A stretch of DNA of 26,834 bases from Clostridiales bacterium (GTDB lineage: Bacteria > Bacillota > Clostridia > Oscillospirales > Oscillospiraceae). The position numbers were made by a program, and so were the translations under genes. The stretch lies in the NCBI GenBank assembly GCA_019420945.1, contig JAHZGF010000005.1, positions 1 to 26,834 of the forward strand, in the 5' to 3' direction. How positions within the stretch are numbered: the first letter of the stretch is position 1; each line of letters starts with the position of its first letter. Under the pieces are notes generated by a model. It saw only the letters and a program-made list of their open reading frames with translations. It was not told the origin of the DNA and searched no databases. This document shows, in pieces, positions 14,622 through 22,906 of this stretch.

Positions 14622-15662
14622 TTATTTTGGCAATCTTAAAAATGCAGACAAACTTCCATCACTGTTTTTCCACTTTTTTGGTTGCGTACTTGTCTTTTCT
14701 CTTTCAAGAGTTGCTAAAGCCTCTGCTTTTTCAGAAGGAGTGATGTCCAGATATTTCATAGTTGTTTCCAAGTTTTCATGCCCCAACAGATACCGTATCT
14801 GAACAACATTTATACCATCTTCAAGCCAGTGAGATGCTTTTGCATGACGAAACTGATGTGCATGCGTATCCAGTGGTACATCCGGATTCTTCTCATGGGC
14901 AAGAAATGCGTACTTTTTTATTCGTTTATTTATTGCTGCTTCTGTCAACTTGTTTTCTTTTCTACCACCAACGCGAGTATAGAATAAGTGACTATCTGGG
15001 TTTGCATGATTCCCATGAAACTCGGCTATGTACCCATGAAGGTTAGCGGTCATGCGTGGCAGCAGGTACGCCGTTCTGATTTTCCCACCTTTACCATGAA
15101 GCAGTATATATGGCTTGACAGAATTCAAATGCAAGTCTTTCATTGTTAAGGCTTGTATCTCCCCAATACGGGCTGCCGTCCCATACAGCAAAGAAAGAAG
15201 CGCCATATCCCTACGCCCAATCATGGATGTTGTATCTATTGCGTCAAGAATCGAGGAAACGGCATCCCTGGTCAAGCCTTTTACTTTTTTCTTCTGACAT
15301 TTTTGACGCTTGATAGTTTTGGCCTCATGGTAAAGATAAAGAAGGCATATGTCTTTGCTGCCAATGTATTCAAGAAAGACCCTCAAAGATCCGAGACGAA
15401 CATTGCATGTATCCGGACATGAATGACGTTCCGAAATAAGCCATTGGATCCACTTTTCTATAAGAGGTTTCTCGAACGCCTTTCTGCCAAAAGATGAAGG
15501 TGTAATACCTTCTCCTTCAAGAAAAGCAACATAAAGGTTAATGGTATCCCTGTAAGACTTAATGGTATGGTCGCTATGTGTCAGAAAACAGGGAGCATAA
15601 TCATAGAGAAACTCCGAGATATAGCGGGCGAACAAGGCTGCTTCGGCTTTATTCTTTCTCAT
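14622..15662 (-). CDS. Tyrosine recombinase, third gene of the trio
   Basis: The 346-residue protein has an N-terminal SAM-like core-binding domain (about 10-95) and a catalytic domain with Arg in GTAARIGEIQALTM, the HxxR box in HAHQFRHAKASHWLEDG, and a C-terminal YLLGHENLETTMKYLDI containing the second His and the nucleophilic Tyr. All expected catalytic residues are present. It should cut and rejoin the element ends through a 3'-phosphotyrosine link. Its start ATG overlaps the previous gene by 14 nt and is preceded by GGAGGTGACCT, so it is read from the same message. The gene ends about 80 bp inside the left terminal repeat. Confidence 0.88.
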   Translation of the reverse strand: MRKNKAEAALFARYISEFLYDYAPCFLTHSDHTIKSYRDTINLYVAFLEGEGITPSSFGRKAFEKPLIEKWIQWLISERHSCPDTCNVRLGSLRVFLEYIGSKDICLLYLYHEAKTIKRQKCQKKKVKGLTRDAVSSILDAIDTTSMIGRRDMALLSLLYGTAARIGEIQALTMKDLHLNSVKPYILLHGKGGKIRTAYLLPRMTANLHGYIAEFHGNHANPDSHLFYTRVGGRKENKLTEAAINKRIKKYAFLAHEKNPDVPLDTHAHQFRHAKASHWLEDGINVVQIRYLLGHENLETTMKYLDITPSEKAEALATLEREKTSTQPKKWKNSDGSLSAFLRLPK

Positions 15663-16614
15663 AGGTCACCTCCGGTACGATTTTGTTAAATCCCATTTCC
15701 GTTTTTTCGAGGATGATATCTGCAAATCCGGGAACTATGGAATAATAGTAAAGCGTGGAGGACAGATTTCTATGCCCCATGGATTTTGAAAGGTAGAGTA
15801 GGTGTTCGCTTAATCCAAAACTGTCATTTGCAGTCCAACCATTGATGTTTTCGGTGGCATAATTGTGCCGCAATTCATACGGAACCACACATCTTGCTGT
15901 GTTCGCCTTTTTCCATAGAGTATGGAATGTTTGAGTAACCCACCCTTTACTATAATGACCGCCGTTATACTTTTCGAAGAAAAAAGTCCTGTTCGGAAGC
16001 AGTTTATCTATTGCCTGATCATATATGATCAATAAATCAGACATGCTTTTATGAAGTGCAACATAGTGTTGATCATAGCCCTTTGATTTCTGTATATTTA
16101 ACACTCCTTCAATTGGATCGAAATCAGCTTTGCGCAGAAGCCTTGCTTCTGTTGTGCGGATTCCACTGCTATATAATAGTCTGAAGAATACGGGGCATGT
16201 GAGATGTCGAACTTTTGAAAGCAAAGACCGATTTACTGGTATGTTGTCGCATTCATAGAAAAAGCGTTGTAGCTCTTCTTTTGTGAATGCGTGTGGCACA
16301 TATGTTGCTGGTTCCTTTTTTAGCTTTGCAGGGGCCTTTACATCCGTCAGATCACGATCCTTCAGATAACGGATAAACGCCCTTATCACGCAGATTCGTG
16401 TGTCACAAGCTCGATTTAACTCCGTTTCTCTTTTCGCACACCATTTATCTATCATATCCTGACAGAGAGGATCGCCAGGCGGAAAAGTATTGGAACAATA
16501 GTGGTCAAACAGGAGTAGGTTTTTTTCATAGGTGGCATTCCATATCCCTGAAGCCTTTCGATACCGTATAAAGTCTTCGATATGACCGGCAAAGCCGGAG
16601 TGAAAAGTACTCAT
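15649..16614 (-). CDS. Tyrosine recombinase, second gene of the trio
   Basis: The 321-residue protein has Arg in LYSSGIRTTEARLLRKADFD and a box PYELRHNYATENI. The position that is usually His before x-L-R-H is Tyr here. It then has LSKSMGHRNLSSTLYYYSIV with the likely Tyr nucleophile. The altered box suggests a partner with reduced or conditional activity inside a multi-recombinase complex. That is inference, since loss of this His is tolerated in some family members. ATG overlaps the preceding stop (ATGA, 16614-16611), so it is translationally coupled. Confidence 0.86.
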   Translation of the reverse strand: MSTFHSGFAGHIEDFIRYRKASGIWNATYEKNLLLFDHYCSNTFPPGDPLCQDMIDKWCAKRETELNRACDTRICVIRAFIRYLKDRDLTDVKAPAKLKKEPATYVPHAFTKEELQRFFYECDNIPVNRSLLSKVRHLTCPVFFRLLYSSGIRTTEARLLRKADFDPIEGVLNIQKSKGYDQHYVALHKSMSDLLIIYDQAIDKLLPNRTFFFEKYNGGHYSKGWVTQTFHTLWKKANTARCVVPYELRHNYATENINGWTANDSFGLSEHLLYLSKSMGHRNLSSTLYYYSIVPGFADIILEKTEMGFNKIVPEVTYEKE

Positions 16615-17852
16615 ACTCGGAACACCTCCTCTGCAACTGGAAACTCTTCTATGCTGAGAGCACAGGTTCTAAGGTGCTCTATATCGGACGAAAGATAATA
16701 GTTCAGAGATTCCGGTGCTTCATGTCCAAGTATTTCGCTGATAATCGGCTGTGGAAATCCTTTCATAGCTAAATGCGTGGCTACATGGTGTCTGAATAAG
16801 TGAGATCCTCTTTGGTCACCAGCGTTTTGACGTATTCTGGCCGCCTTATAAATGTGTGCGGTCACCGGCCAGATCACCGATGCATCAATCGGCATGTAAG
16901 GCGGTTTATTCCATAAAAAAACATGTGGATCCGGCTTGTCGGGGCGTTCTTTAGTGATGTACTCAAAAAGCGCGTTTCCAACGCCGACACTCATGGGAAG
17001 CTCGACTGACACCCCTGTTTTACTTTGCTTGCGGCAGATGATTTCTGACTGCCAGTCAATTTCGTTAAGTTGCAGGTCGCTGATATCACCCGCCCGCAGA
17101 CCGGTGAAATACAGAAGCATTCCGATGGCAAGATCCCTTTTCGTCAGCTCTGTGGCTCCGTTTTCTAAAGCGTCACGTAACCGGAGGGATTCCTCTTGTG
17201 TAAAGTATTGAATGTTCTTCCGTCGCCTCTTAATAGTTGGCAGGAACAAACGAATCTTTTTTGTCAAAGGATTCAAAGGTTCAGCTGCTGTGAGAACGGA
17301 CTCAACGTCTTTTCTGTAAGAACGGCTGCGGCAAAGTGCCCCATTATCATCAGTAAAGAACGAGATGACATCGCTTTCTGTCACTGTTTCTAAGGAATCG
17401 TGTCCACTCCGTTGAAGATGAAGCAGGAAGCAGGACGCTTTTGAAACACACTTTGTAATCGTGTTTACTGAATGATCATTCAGGATAGCGTACCTTTTAT
17501 AATAATCCACCAGTTCTTTAAAGGCACCGCGTAACTTTGAATACGCACTTTTTTGTACCAGCGGCACTTTTTTATGATGATTTGGAAACTCATTGTTCTC
17601 TTCAAACCGCTGGAGGATTGTGAAGAGCGACCGTTTGTGATAAATCCGCTCTTGTGATGACTCTGGATTTCTGCCTGTTTTTAATCGTTCTTCGTACAGT
17701 TCGAGGTACGAAGTGCATTGAAGCAGCTTTGGATTGCGCTTTATCCAGTTAATTTCGAATCTTACGTTTTTGATGTAGTCTTCGCAGTAACCATCCTCCT
17801 TCATCTGCATCAGCAAAATTTCACAAGAATTAAATAGTTTCTGTAGATCCAT
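16611..17852 (-). CDS. Tyrosine recombinase, first gene of the trio
   Basis: ATG at 17852 (MDLQKLFNSCEILLMQMKED) is preferred to the longer frame starting at 17933 because AAAGGAG lies 8 nt ahead, giving 413 residues. A long N-terminal arm-binding and core-binding region (about 1-215) precedes the catalytic domain with Arg in FTGLRAGDISDLQLNEIDW, the box GSHLFRHHVATHLAMKG and ILGHEAPESLNYYLSSDIEH. All catalytic residues are present. It begins about 110 bp inside the right terminal repeat and is the likely entry point of the trio operon. Confidence 0.88.
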   Translation of the reverse strand: MDLQKLFNSCEILLMQMKEDGYCEDYIKNVRFEINWIKRNPKLLQCTSYLELYEERLKTGRNPESSQERIYHKRSLFTILQRFEENNEFPNHHKKVPLVQKSAYSKLRGAFKELVDYYKRYAILNDHSVNTITKCVSKASCFLLHLQRSGHDSLETVTESDVISFFTDDNGALCRSRSYRKDVESVLTAAEPLNPLTKKIRLFLPTIKRRRKNIQYFTQEESLRLRDALENGATELTKRDLAIGMLLYFTGLRAGDISDLQLNEIDWQSEIICRKQSKTGVSVELPMSVGVGNALFEYITKERPDKPDPHVFLWNKPPYMPIDASVIWPVTAHIYKAARIRQNAGDQRGSHLFRHHVATHLAMKGFPQPIISEILGHEAPESLNYYLSSDIEHLRTCALSIEEFPVAEEVFRV

Positions 17853-17907
17853 GTTGTATTCTCCTTTCGATGGTTTGTAAACAGGAGAATTATACAATAA
17901 ATTCAAA

Positions 17908-17923
17908 AGGAAATCACAACTTT
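17908..17923 (+). repeat. Right subterminal copy of the end motif
   Basis: AGGAAATCACAACTTT is the inverted near-copy of the inner arm of the right repeat (17962-17977, AAAGTTTAGATTTCCT), mirroring the arrangement at the left end. Confidence 0.7.
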
Positions 17924-17961
17924 TTGATGACACAGAACGGAAAGAGTGCTATATTTCAGGT

Positions 17962-17997
17962 AAAGTTTAGATTTCCTAAAAGGAAGGATTTCACAGA
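17962..17997 (-). repeat. Right terminal inverted repeat of the RIT element
   Basis: It ends GGATTTCACAGA and is the inverted partner of 14505-14540. Just outside it, CACAGAAAAT (17992-18001) and ATTTTCTGTG (18014-18023) make a further perfect 10-bp inverted repeat that reaches into umuC. Confidence 0.9.
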
Positions 17998-18008
17998 AAA
18001 TAAAAACT

Positions 18009-19397
18009 TTAAGATTTTCTGTGCCCTCCAATCTGGTTATTTCTCTCTATGGTGGTGCCAGCCTCAAATAAATCCATGCCGCGCACCAGACTGTTCTTGC
18101 CAAAGCGCTTGTGCAGGCCGATGGAGGCCTTCAGCAAGGCGGTTTCCCGGTCATCGTCCTGCTGGCTGGCAAATAGGCTCAGCTGGGGCGGCACCTTCGA
18201 TGCTGGGGACAGGCGGATGGCGGCTATGCTCATGCGGCGTACTTCCAGCTCCCTGTCCACCAGCTTGTCATAGAGCTTCAACACGGCTTCGGTAATGCGG
18301 GATAGGGATGCCGTTGGCCCGTCAAGCTTACCGGTGCCATGGACGGATGGCGGCACCTTCCGCCCATAGTAATTGACCTTTAGCGGACCCTGGTAACTGG
18401 AGGCTCCTTCTTTGCTGAGTATCTGATACCCCACATATAAGGTGACCCCCTCGGCAACGTAGCCCTGCTCCACCAAGCCCAGCACTACCTGCTCCGTCAT
18501 CTCCTTGATTGCCAGACGCCCCTCCTCCCAGGAGTAGGCCCGTGGCAGCACCTGGCCATTTGCCAAAGATTTGGTGGCGGGCTTGTAGGCTTTGATCTGC
18601 TCCATACCGCAGGTTTCGATTCCCCAGGCGTGGTCAATCAAAATCTCTGCGTCCACCCCAAACTCCCGGAAGAAAATCTCCTCGTTTTGTAGACTTAACC
18701 GGGCCAAATCCCCCATGGTGTGGATGCCCATGCGGGCAAGGCGAGCGGCAATGCCGGGACCGATCTGCCAAAAATCTGTGAGCGGCTCGTGCGTCCAGAG
18801 TTTTTCCCGAAAGCTCATCTCATCCAATTCCGCCACCCGCACCCCGTCTTTGTCGGCAGGCAGTTTCTTGGCGGTGATGTCCATGGCGATTTTCGCCAAG
18901 TACAGGTTGGTGCCGATCCCCCCGGTGGCGGTGATACCCTGGGTGGCCAGCACATCCCGGATCATGGTAGTGACCAGCTCATGGGCGGTCATGTTGTAGA
19001 GACGGAGGTAGGGCGTCAAGTCCATAAAGCACTCATCCACGCTGTACACATGAATGTCACTAGGGGAGAGGTATTTCAAGTAGATGCCGTAAATCTCTGA
19101 GGAAACCTCCAGGTATCGGGCCATCCTGGGCATGGCGGTGATGTACGGCACGGTTTTTCCCGTGAGAGCCTTGATCTCCGCCAGCCGCTGCTTCACTTCA
19201 AAGAGCCGGGGCCTCCCCGGCACTCCTAAAGCTTTCAAGGAGGGGGACACTGCTAGGCAGATAGTGCCGTCGCTCCGGGTTTCGTCAGCCACTACCAGGT
19301 TGGTGGTGAGAGGATCTAAGCCACGGTCTACGCACTCCACACTGGCGTAAAACGCTTTAGCGTCCACGCAGGCGAACTGCTTTCTCTTACCATCCAT
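18009..19397 (-). CDS. umuC: Y-family translesion DNA polymerase (UmuC/DinB-like)
   Basis: The 462-residue protein has the Y-family palm with the first acidic motif in FACVDAKAFYASVECVDRG (Asp about 11) and the catalytic pair in VYSVDECFMDLTPYL (Asp-Glu at about 117-118). A helix-hairpin-helix region follows (QIGPGIAARLARMGIHTMGD), then a little-finger domain. It replicates past damaged bases with low fidelity. ATG at 19397 follows GGGAGGG. The C-terminus now reads QIGGHRKS because the RIT element has replaced the last codons. The uninterrupted gene would end GGHRR. It heads an operon with yolD and the 83-residue gene, and LexA-like boxes precede it, so induction by the SOS response is likely. 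Confidence 0.92.
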   Translation of the reverse strand: MDGKRKQFACVDAKAFYASVECVDRGLDPLTTNLVVADETRSDGTICLAVSPSLKALGVPGRPRLFEVKQRLAEIKALTGKTVPYITAMPRMARYLEVSSEIYGIYLKYLSPSDIHVYSVDECFMDLTPYLRLYNMTAHELVTTMIRDVLATQGITATGGIGTNLYLAKIAMDITAKKLPADKDGVRVAELDEMSFREKLWTHEPLTDFWQIGPGIAARLARMGIHTMGDLARLSLQNEEIFFREFGVDAEILIDHAWGIETCGMEQIKAYKPATKSLANGQVLPRAYSWEEGRLAIKEMTEQVVLGLVEQGYVAEGVTLYVGYQILSKEGASSYQGPLKVNYYGRKVPPSVHGTGKLDGPTASLSRITEAVLKLYDKLVDRELEVRRMSIAAIRLSPASKVPPQLSLFASQQDDDRETALLKASIGLHKRFGKNSLVRGMDLFEAGTTIERNNQIGGHRKS

Positions 19398-19423
19398 GGA
19401 ATCCCTCCCTCGTTGCAGTAAAT

Positions 19424-19482
19424 CGAATATGCGTTCGATATTCTTTTGAGGATATTATAGAACATAATTTCGATAAATGCAA
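19424..19482 (-). promoter_or_regulatory. SOS-type promoter with LexA/DinR-like boxes before umuC
   Basis: On the minus strand TTGCAT (19482-19477), 17 bp and TATAAT (19459-19454) form the promoter. CGAATATGCGTTCG (19424-19437) closely fits the Firmicutes LexA box CGAAC-N4-GTTCG and lies just downstream. A weaker half-match (GAACATAATTTCG, 19460-19472) overlaps the spacer. Repressor at these sites would block initiation until DNA damage. Confidence 0.7.
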
Positions 19483-19529
19483 GATCCACAGTGTGGAATT
19501 TTCTGCCAAGGCTGCCGCAAGGAGGAAAC

Positions 19530-19871
19530 CGCCTTGTTGCGGCGTATGGATGAGCTTGCAGCAGTTGTTTTTACCTCAATTTCTTTATGCCGCGGGGTTT
19601 GTGGGTAAACCAGACCTTCGAGCCCTGCTTGAGCCGCGTCTGCGACATCCTCTACCTGTACCTGACCAAGGTGCAGCCCAAGGAGCCTGTTATTCCCCTC
19701 TCCCAGGGGGAGCTGGCCAAGATTGCCGGGGCCTCCCAGGCGCAGATGGAACGGTGCGTGCAAATCTTAAAAAAGGAAGAAGTGCTGGCCACCTCCCGGA
19801 AACAGCTGGCCATCTTGGACGAGAAAAAATTGCTGGCCCACTGCACGCCGGGCCTGCGGGAAAATTTGTGA
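19530..19871 (+). pseudogene. Frameshifted C-terminal part of a Crp/Fnr-family regulator
   Basis: From about 19620 the frame gives SRVCDILYLYLTKVQPKEPV, then IPLSQGELAKIAGASQAQME and RCVQILKKEEVLATSRKQLA. This is the winged-helix DNA-binding domain of Crp/Fnr regulators. Just upstream, LQQLFLPQFLYAAGFV in another frame looks like the dimerisation helix, so a frameshift lies near 19600. The cyclic-nucleotide-like or sensor domain is absent. The gene adjoins the SOS promoter region on its left and the oxidoreductase operon on its right, separated from the latter by a terminator. It may once have controlled those enzymes. Confidence 0.65.
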
Positions 19872-19881
19872 AAAAAAGAGG

Positions 19882-19912
19882 CGCTTTCCCTCTTGTGAGG
19901 GAGAGCGTTTTT
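19882..19912 (+). terminator. Rho-independent terminator after the Crp/Fnr remnant
   Basis: CGCTTTCCCTC (19882-19892) and GAGGGAGAGCG (19897-19907) pair with one mismatch around a TTGT loop, then TTTTT. It insulates the oxidoreductase operon. Confidence 0.85.
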
Positions 19913-19964
19913 CCGTGGTGTGGTATGCTGGGGACAAAGAAATCCCCACAAGGAGTGACCACAC

Positions 19965-21881
19965 ATGAAAGCCTTTGAACCCTTCCGCATTGGCAAGCTG
20001 GAGCTGAAAAACCGCCTGGTGGTTTCCGCCATGGTGACAAACTACTGCAATCCCGACGGCACCCCCACAGAGAAATACCTGGCCTACCACGAGCACAAGG
20101 CCCGGGGCGGCTGGGGGCTCATCATCACCGAGGACTACGCCATCGCCCCCAAGGCCGGGGGATTTACACGGCTGCCGGGACTGTGGGAAGGCAGCCAAAT
20201 CCAGCCCCACCAGGAGCTGACCCGCCGGGTCCACCAGGCAGGCGGGAAGATTGTGGCCCAGATTTACCACGCGGGCCGGGAGACCAGCAGCGCCATCACC
20301 GGGGAGCGGCCTGTGGGCCCCTCTCCCATCCGGGAGCCCTCCATGCCGGAAACGCCCCGGGAGCTGACGGTGGAGGAAATCCACCAGCTGGTGGAGCAGT
20401 TTGGAGACTGCGCCCGCCGGGCCCAGCAGGCCGGCTTTGACGGGGTGGGGGTCCACGGGGCCCACGGCTACCTGGTGGGGGCCTTCGCCTCGCCCTTTGC
20501 CAACAAGCGCTGTGACGAGTACGGCGGCACCATCCAGAACCGGGCGCGGTTTGCGGTGGAAATCATCCGGAACATCAAACAGAAATGCGGGGCGGATTTC
20601 CCCGTGCTCTATCGGATGAGCGCCGTGGAGTACGTCCCCGGCGGCCTGGAGATAGAGGAGGCCAAGGTGCTGGCCCGGCTGGTGGAAGAGGCCGGGGCCG
20701 ACTGCATCCACTGCTCCCAGGGGGTGTACGCCTCCACCCAGCACATCATCCCGCCCTCTGTGGTGGCCCGGGGCGCCTATGTGCAGAACGCCGCCGCCAT
20801 CAAGAGCGCGGTGCATATCCCGGTGATTGCCGTGGGCCGCATCAACGACATCCAGGTGGCGGAGAGCATTTTGCAGTTCGGCCAGGCCGATTTGGTCACC
20901 ATGGCCCGGGCCTCTTTGGCGGACCCGGAGATGCCCAAGAAAATCCAAGAGGGCCGGGAGGACGAGGTGCTGCGATGCATCGGCTGCCTGCAAGGATGCG
21001 CCGGAGAAAACGGCAAAGGCCACTGTGTCCGCTGCCTGGTGAACCCCCTGACGGGCATGGAGGACGTGTACGACTTCTCTCCCGCCAAGGAGCGCAAGCG
21101 GGTGCTGGTCATTGGCGGGGGCGTGTCCGGGTGCGAGGCGGCCATCGCCGCGGCCCAGAAGGGCCACCGGGTGACGCTGCTGGAGAAAAGCGGCCAGCTG
21201 GGCGGCCAGTGGATTCCCGCCTCTATGCCCGTGGGGAAAAGCGAGTTCACCTCTTTGCTGCTGTGGCAGAAAGCCATGTTGGAGAAGCTCCACATCCAGG
21301 TGCTGCTGAATACCCAGGCCGATGGGGAGCTCATCCGCCTGTATGAGCCCGACGCGGTGGTTGTGGCCACCGGCAGCAAGCCCTTTGTGCCCGGCTTCCT
21401 AAAGGGGGCGGACCAGGACTTTGTGGTCAACGCCCACGACGTGCTCTTGGGCAAGGTGGAGGTCCAGGGCAAGGTCGTGGTGGTGGGCGGCGGCCTGGTG
21501 GGCGCCGAAACCGCCGACACCCTAAGCCAGTCCTGCCAGGTGAGCGTCATCGAGATGCAGCCCCGCATCATGGGGGACGGGGAGTATTCCACCGCCTACT
21601 ACATGAAGCAGCGGTTCCAGCAGTTTGGGGTGCAGGTGTACACCTCCACCAAGGTGCTGGAGATTGGCAGCCACACCGTCGCGGCGGAACGGGAAGGCCA
21701 GGCCATCACCCTGGAGGACGTGGACTTTGTGGTGATTGCCGTGGGTGTCAAAACCGACACAGCCTTGTTTGACCAACTGGAGGGCTTGCCCTGGCCCGTG
21801 TACAAGGTGGGCGATGCCAACGGCGTGAAAAACGGCTACCTGGGCATCCGGGAAGGCTTTGAGGCAGGATTGGCCCTGTAA
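19965..21881 (+). CDS. Old-yellow-enzyme/FAD iron-sulfur oxidoreductase (2-enoate or dienoyl-CoA reductase type)
   Basis: The 638-residue protein has three parts. An FMN-binding TIM barrel (about 1-335) carries the active-site GVHGAHGYLVGAFASPFANK. A 4Fe-4S loop has CIGCLQGC and, shortly after, CVRCLVNP. FAD- and NAD(P)-binding Rossmann domains (about 365-638) include VLVIGGGVSGCEAAIAAAQK and KVVVVGGGLVGAETADTLSQ. This is the layout of 2,4-dienoyl-CoA reductase, 2-enoate reductase and bile-acid BaiCD/BaiH enzymes, which pass electrons from NAD(P)H to reduce C=C bonds in anaerobes. AAGGAG precedes the ATG. It is followed 11 bp later by a second OYE gene. The natural substrate cannot be read from the sequence. 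Confidence 0.9.
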   Translation: MKAFEPFRIGKLELKNRLVVSAMVTNYCNPDGTPTEKYLAYHEHKARGGWGLIITEDYAIAPKAGGFTRLPGLWEGSQIQPHQELTRRVHQAGGKIVAQIYHAGRETSSAITGERPVGPSPIREPSMPETPRELTVEEIHQLVEQFGDCARRAQQAGFDGVGVHGAHGYLVGAFASPFANKRCDEYGGTIQNRARFAVEIIRNIKQKCGADFPVLYRMSAVEYVPGGLEIEEAKVLARLVEEAGADCIHCSQGVYASTQHIIPPSVVARGAYVQNAAAIKSAVHIPVIAVGRINDIQVAESILQFGQADLVTMARASLADPEMPKKIQEGREDEVLRCIGCLQGCAGENGKGHCVRCLVNPLTGMEDVYDFSPAKERKRVLVIGGGVSGCEAAIAAAQKGHRVTLLEKSGQLGGQWIPASMPVGKSEFTSLLLWQKAMLEKLHIQVLLNTQADGELIRLYEPDAVVVATGSKPFVPGFLKGADQDFVVNAHDVLLGKVEVQGKVVVVGGGLVGAETADTLSQSCQVSVIEMQPRIMGDGEYSTAYYMKQRFQQFGVQVYTSTKVLEIGSHTVAAEREGQAITLEDVDFVVIAVGVKTDTALFDQLEGLPWPVYKVGDANGVKNGYLGIREGFEAGLAL

Positions 21882-21892
21882 GGAGGAACCCT

Positions 21893-22906
21893 ATGAACGC
21901 GTTAACACAATCGATTGCAATCCGCGGGGTGGACCTGTCCGACCGGCTGGTCATGCCGCCCATGGCCTCGGGAAAGCCCAACCCAGATGGGACCGTCAGC
22001 GATAGCCTGGTGGAATACTATAAGGAAAAATCCCAGGGCGGGTACCTGGGCCTGGTGATTACCGAGCACGCCTTTGTGTGCCAGCAGGGCAAGGCCCACG
22101 GCGGCCAGCTCTCCATCGCCCGGGAGGAGGACATTCCCGGCTTGCGGCGGCTGGCGGATGTTCTCCACAACAGCGGGGTGAAGGCCGTGGCGCAAATCAG
22201 CCACGCGGGGGGCGCGGCCAATCCCCAGGACACAGGCATGGAGCCGGTGAGCGCCAGCGCTGTGCAATCGCCCCGTGCCAAGGCGGGGGCGCCCCTCCCT
22301 CGGGCTATGACAGTGGGGGAAATCCAAGCGGTGGTGGAAGCCTTTGCCCAGGCCGCCTGCCGGGCGCAGGAAGCCGGTTTCGATGGGGTGGAGCTCCACG
22401 CCGCCCACGGGTATTTGCTGAACCAGTTCTACTCCACCCTGACCAACCATCGGACAGACGCCTACACCGGCGCCACTTTAGCGGGGCGGCTGCGGTTCCT
22501 GCTGGAGGCGGTGGAGGCCGTGCGGGCTGCCGTGGGGCAGGAGTTCCTGCTGGCAGTGCGCCTGGGCACCGGGGACGATATGCCGGGCGGCACCACGGTG
22601 GAGGACAGCGTCCGGGCCTGCCAGCTGCTGGAGCAGGCGGGCGTGGACTTGCTGGACATCTCCGGTGGCTTCTGCGGGCCCTACCGGGGCGGCAGCAAGG
22701 AGCAGGGCTATTTCAGCGATTGGAGCCAGGCAGTTAAGGAGGCGGTGTCCGTGCCGGTGCTGGTCACAGGCGGGATTACCCAGCCAGAGGCTGCCCGCCG
22801 CCTGTTGGAAGCGGGCAAGGCAGACCTTGTCGGCGTGGGCCGGGCGCTGCTGAAGGATTCCCTTTGGGCGAAAAGGGCTGTATCCATCGAAGCGGCCAGC
22901 GTATGA
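21893..22906 (+). CDS. Old-yellow-enzyme-family FMN oxidoreductase, single-domain
   Basis: The 337-residue protein is an OYE TIM barrel alone: RLVMPPMASGKPNPDG at the N-terminus, VAQISHAGGAANPQ, GFDGVELHAAHGYLLNQFYS with the His pair near the flavin, and LVTGGITQPEAARRLLEAGK with GVGRALLKDS for the phosphate of FMN. It lacks the iron-sulfur and FAD domains of its upstream neighbour. TAAGGAGGAACCCT places the ATG at 21893, and the pair is clearly co-transcribed. It probably reduces an activated double bond or works on the same substrate series as the longer enzyme. No terminator is obvious between its stop and 23000. Confidence 0.9.
   Translation: MNALTQSIAIRGVDLSDRLVMPPMASGKPNPDGTVSDSLVEYYKEKSQGGYLGLVITEHAFVCQQGKAHGGQLSIAREEDIPGLRRLADVLHNSGVKAVAQISHAGGAANPQDTGMEPVSASAVQSPRAKAGAPLPRAMTVGEIQAVVEAFAQAACRAQEAGFDGVELHAAHGYLLNQFYSTLTNHRTDAYTGATLAGRLRFLLEAVEAVRAAVGQEFLLAVRLGTGDDMPGGTTVEDSVRACQLLEQAGVDLLDISGGFCGPYRGGSKEQGYFSDWSQAVKEAVSVPVLVTGGITQPEAARRLLEAGKADLVGVGRALLKDSLWAKRAVSIEAASV

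Larger units (their letters stand above)
14505..18023 (-). mobile_element. RIT (recombinase-in-trio) element inserted between umuC and yolD
   Basis: Three overlapping tyrosine recombinase genes, all on the minus strand, are enclosed by inverted repeats at 14505-14540 and 17962-17997 (32 of 36 bp match). TCTGTG occurs at the left end (14505-14510) and again at 18018-18023 inside the end of umuC. Joining the flanks at these copies restores the minus-strand sequence CACAGACGATGAAC. In that sequence the umuC stop TGA overlaps the yolD ATG. The element is thus about 3.5 kb. Twenty extra bases (17998-18017) lie between the right repeat and umuC. Trio order, sizes (413, 321, 346 residues) and overlaps fit RIT elements known from several phyla. 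No cargo gene is present. Confidence 0.88.

Noticed and set aside
14505..18023. Tn554-type transposon
   Set aside because: Tn554 has two recombinases plus a small TnpC and carries cargo. Here there are three full-size recombinases with overlaps, inverted repeats and no cargo.
19767..21293. Long minus-strand frame opposite the flavin oxidoreductase gene
   Set aside because: Same shadow effect. No ribosome binding site or recognisable domain, and the plus-strand protein is unambiguous.
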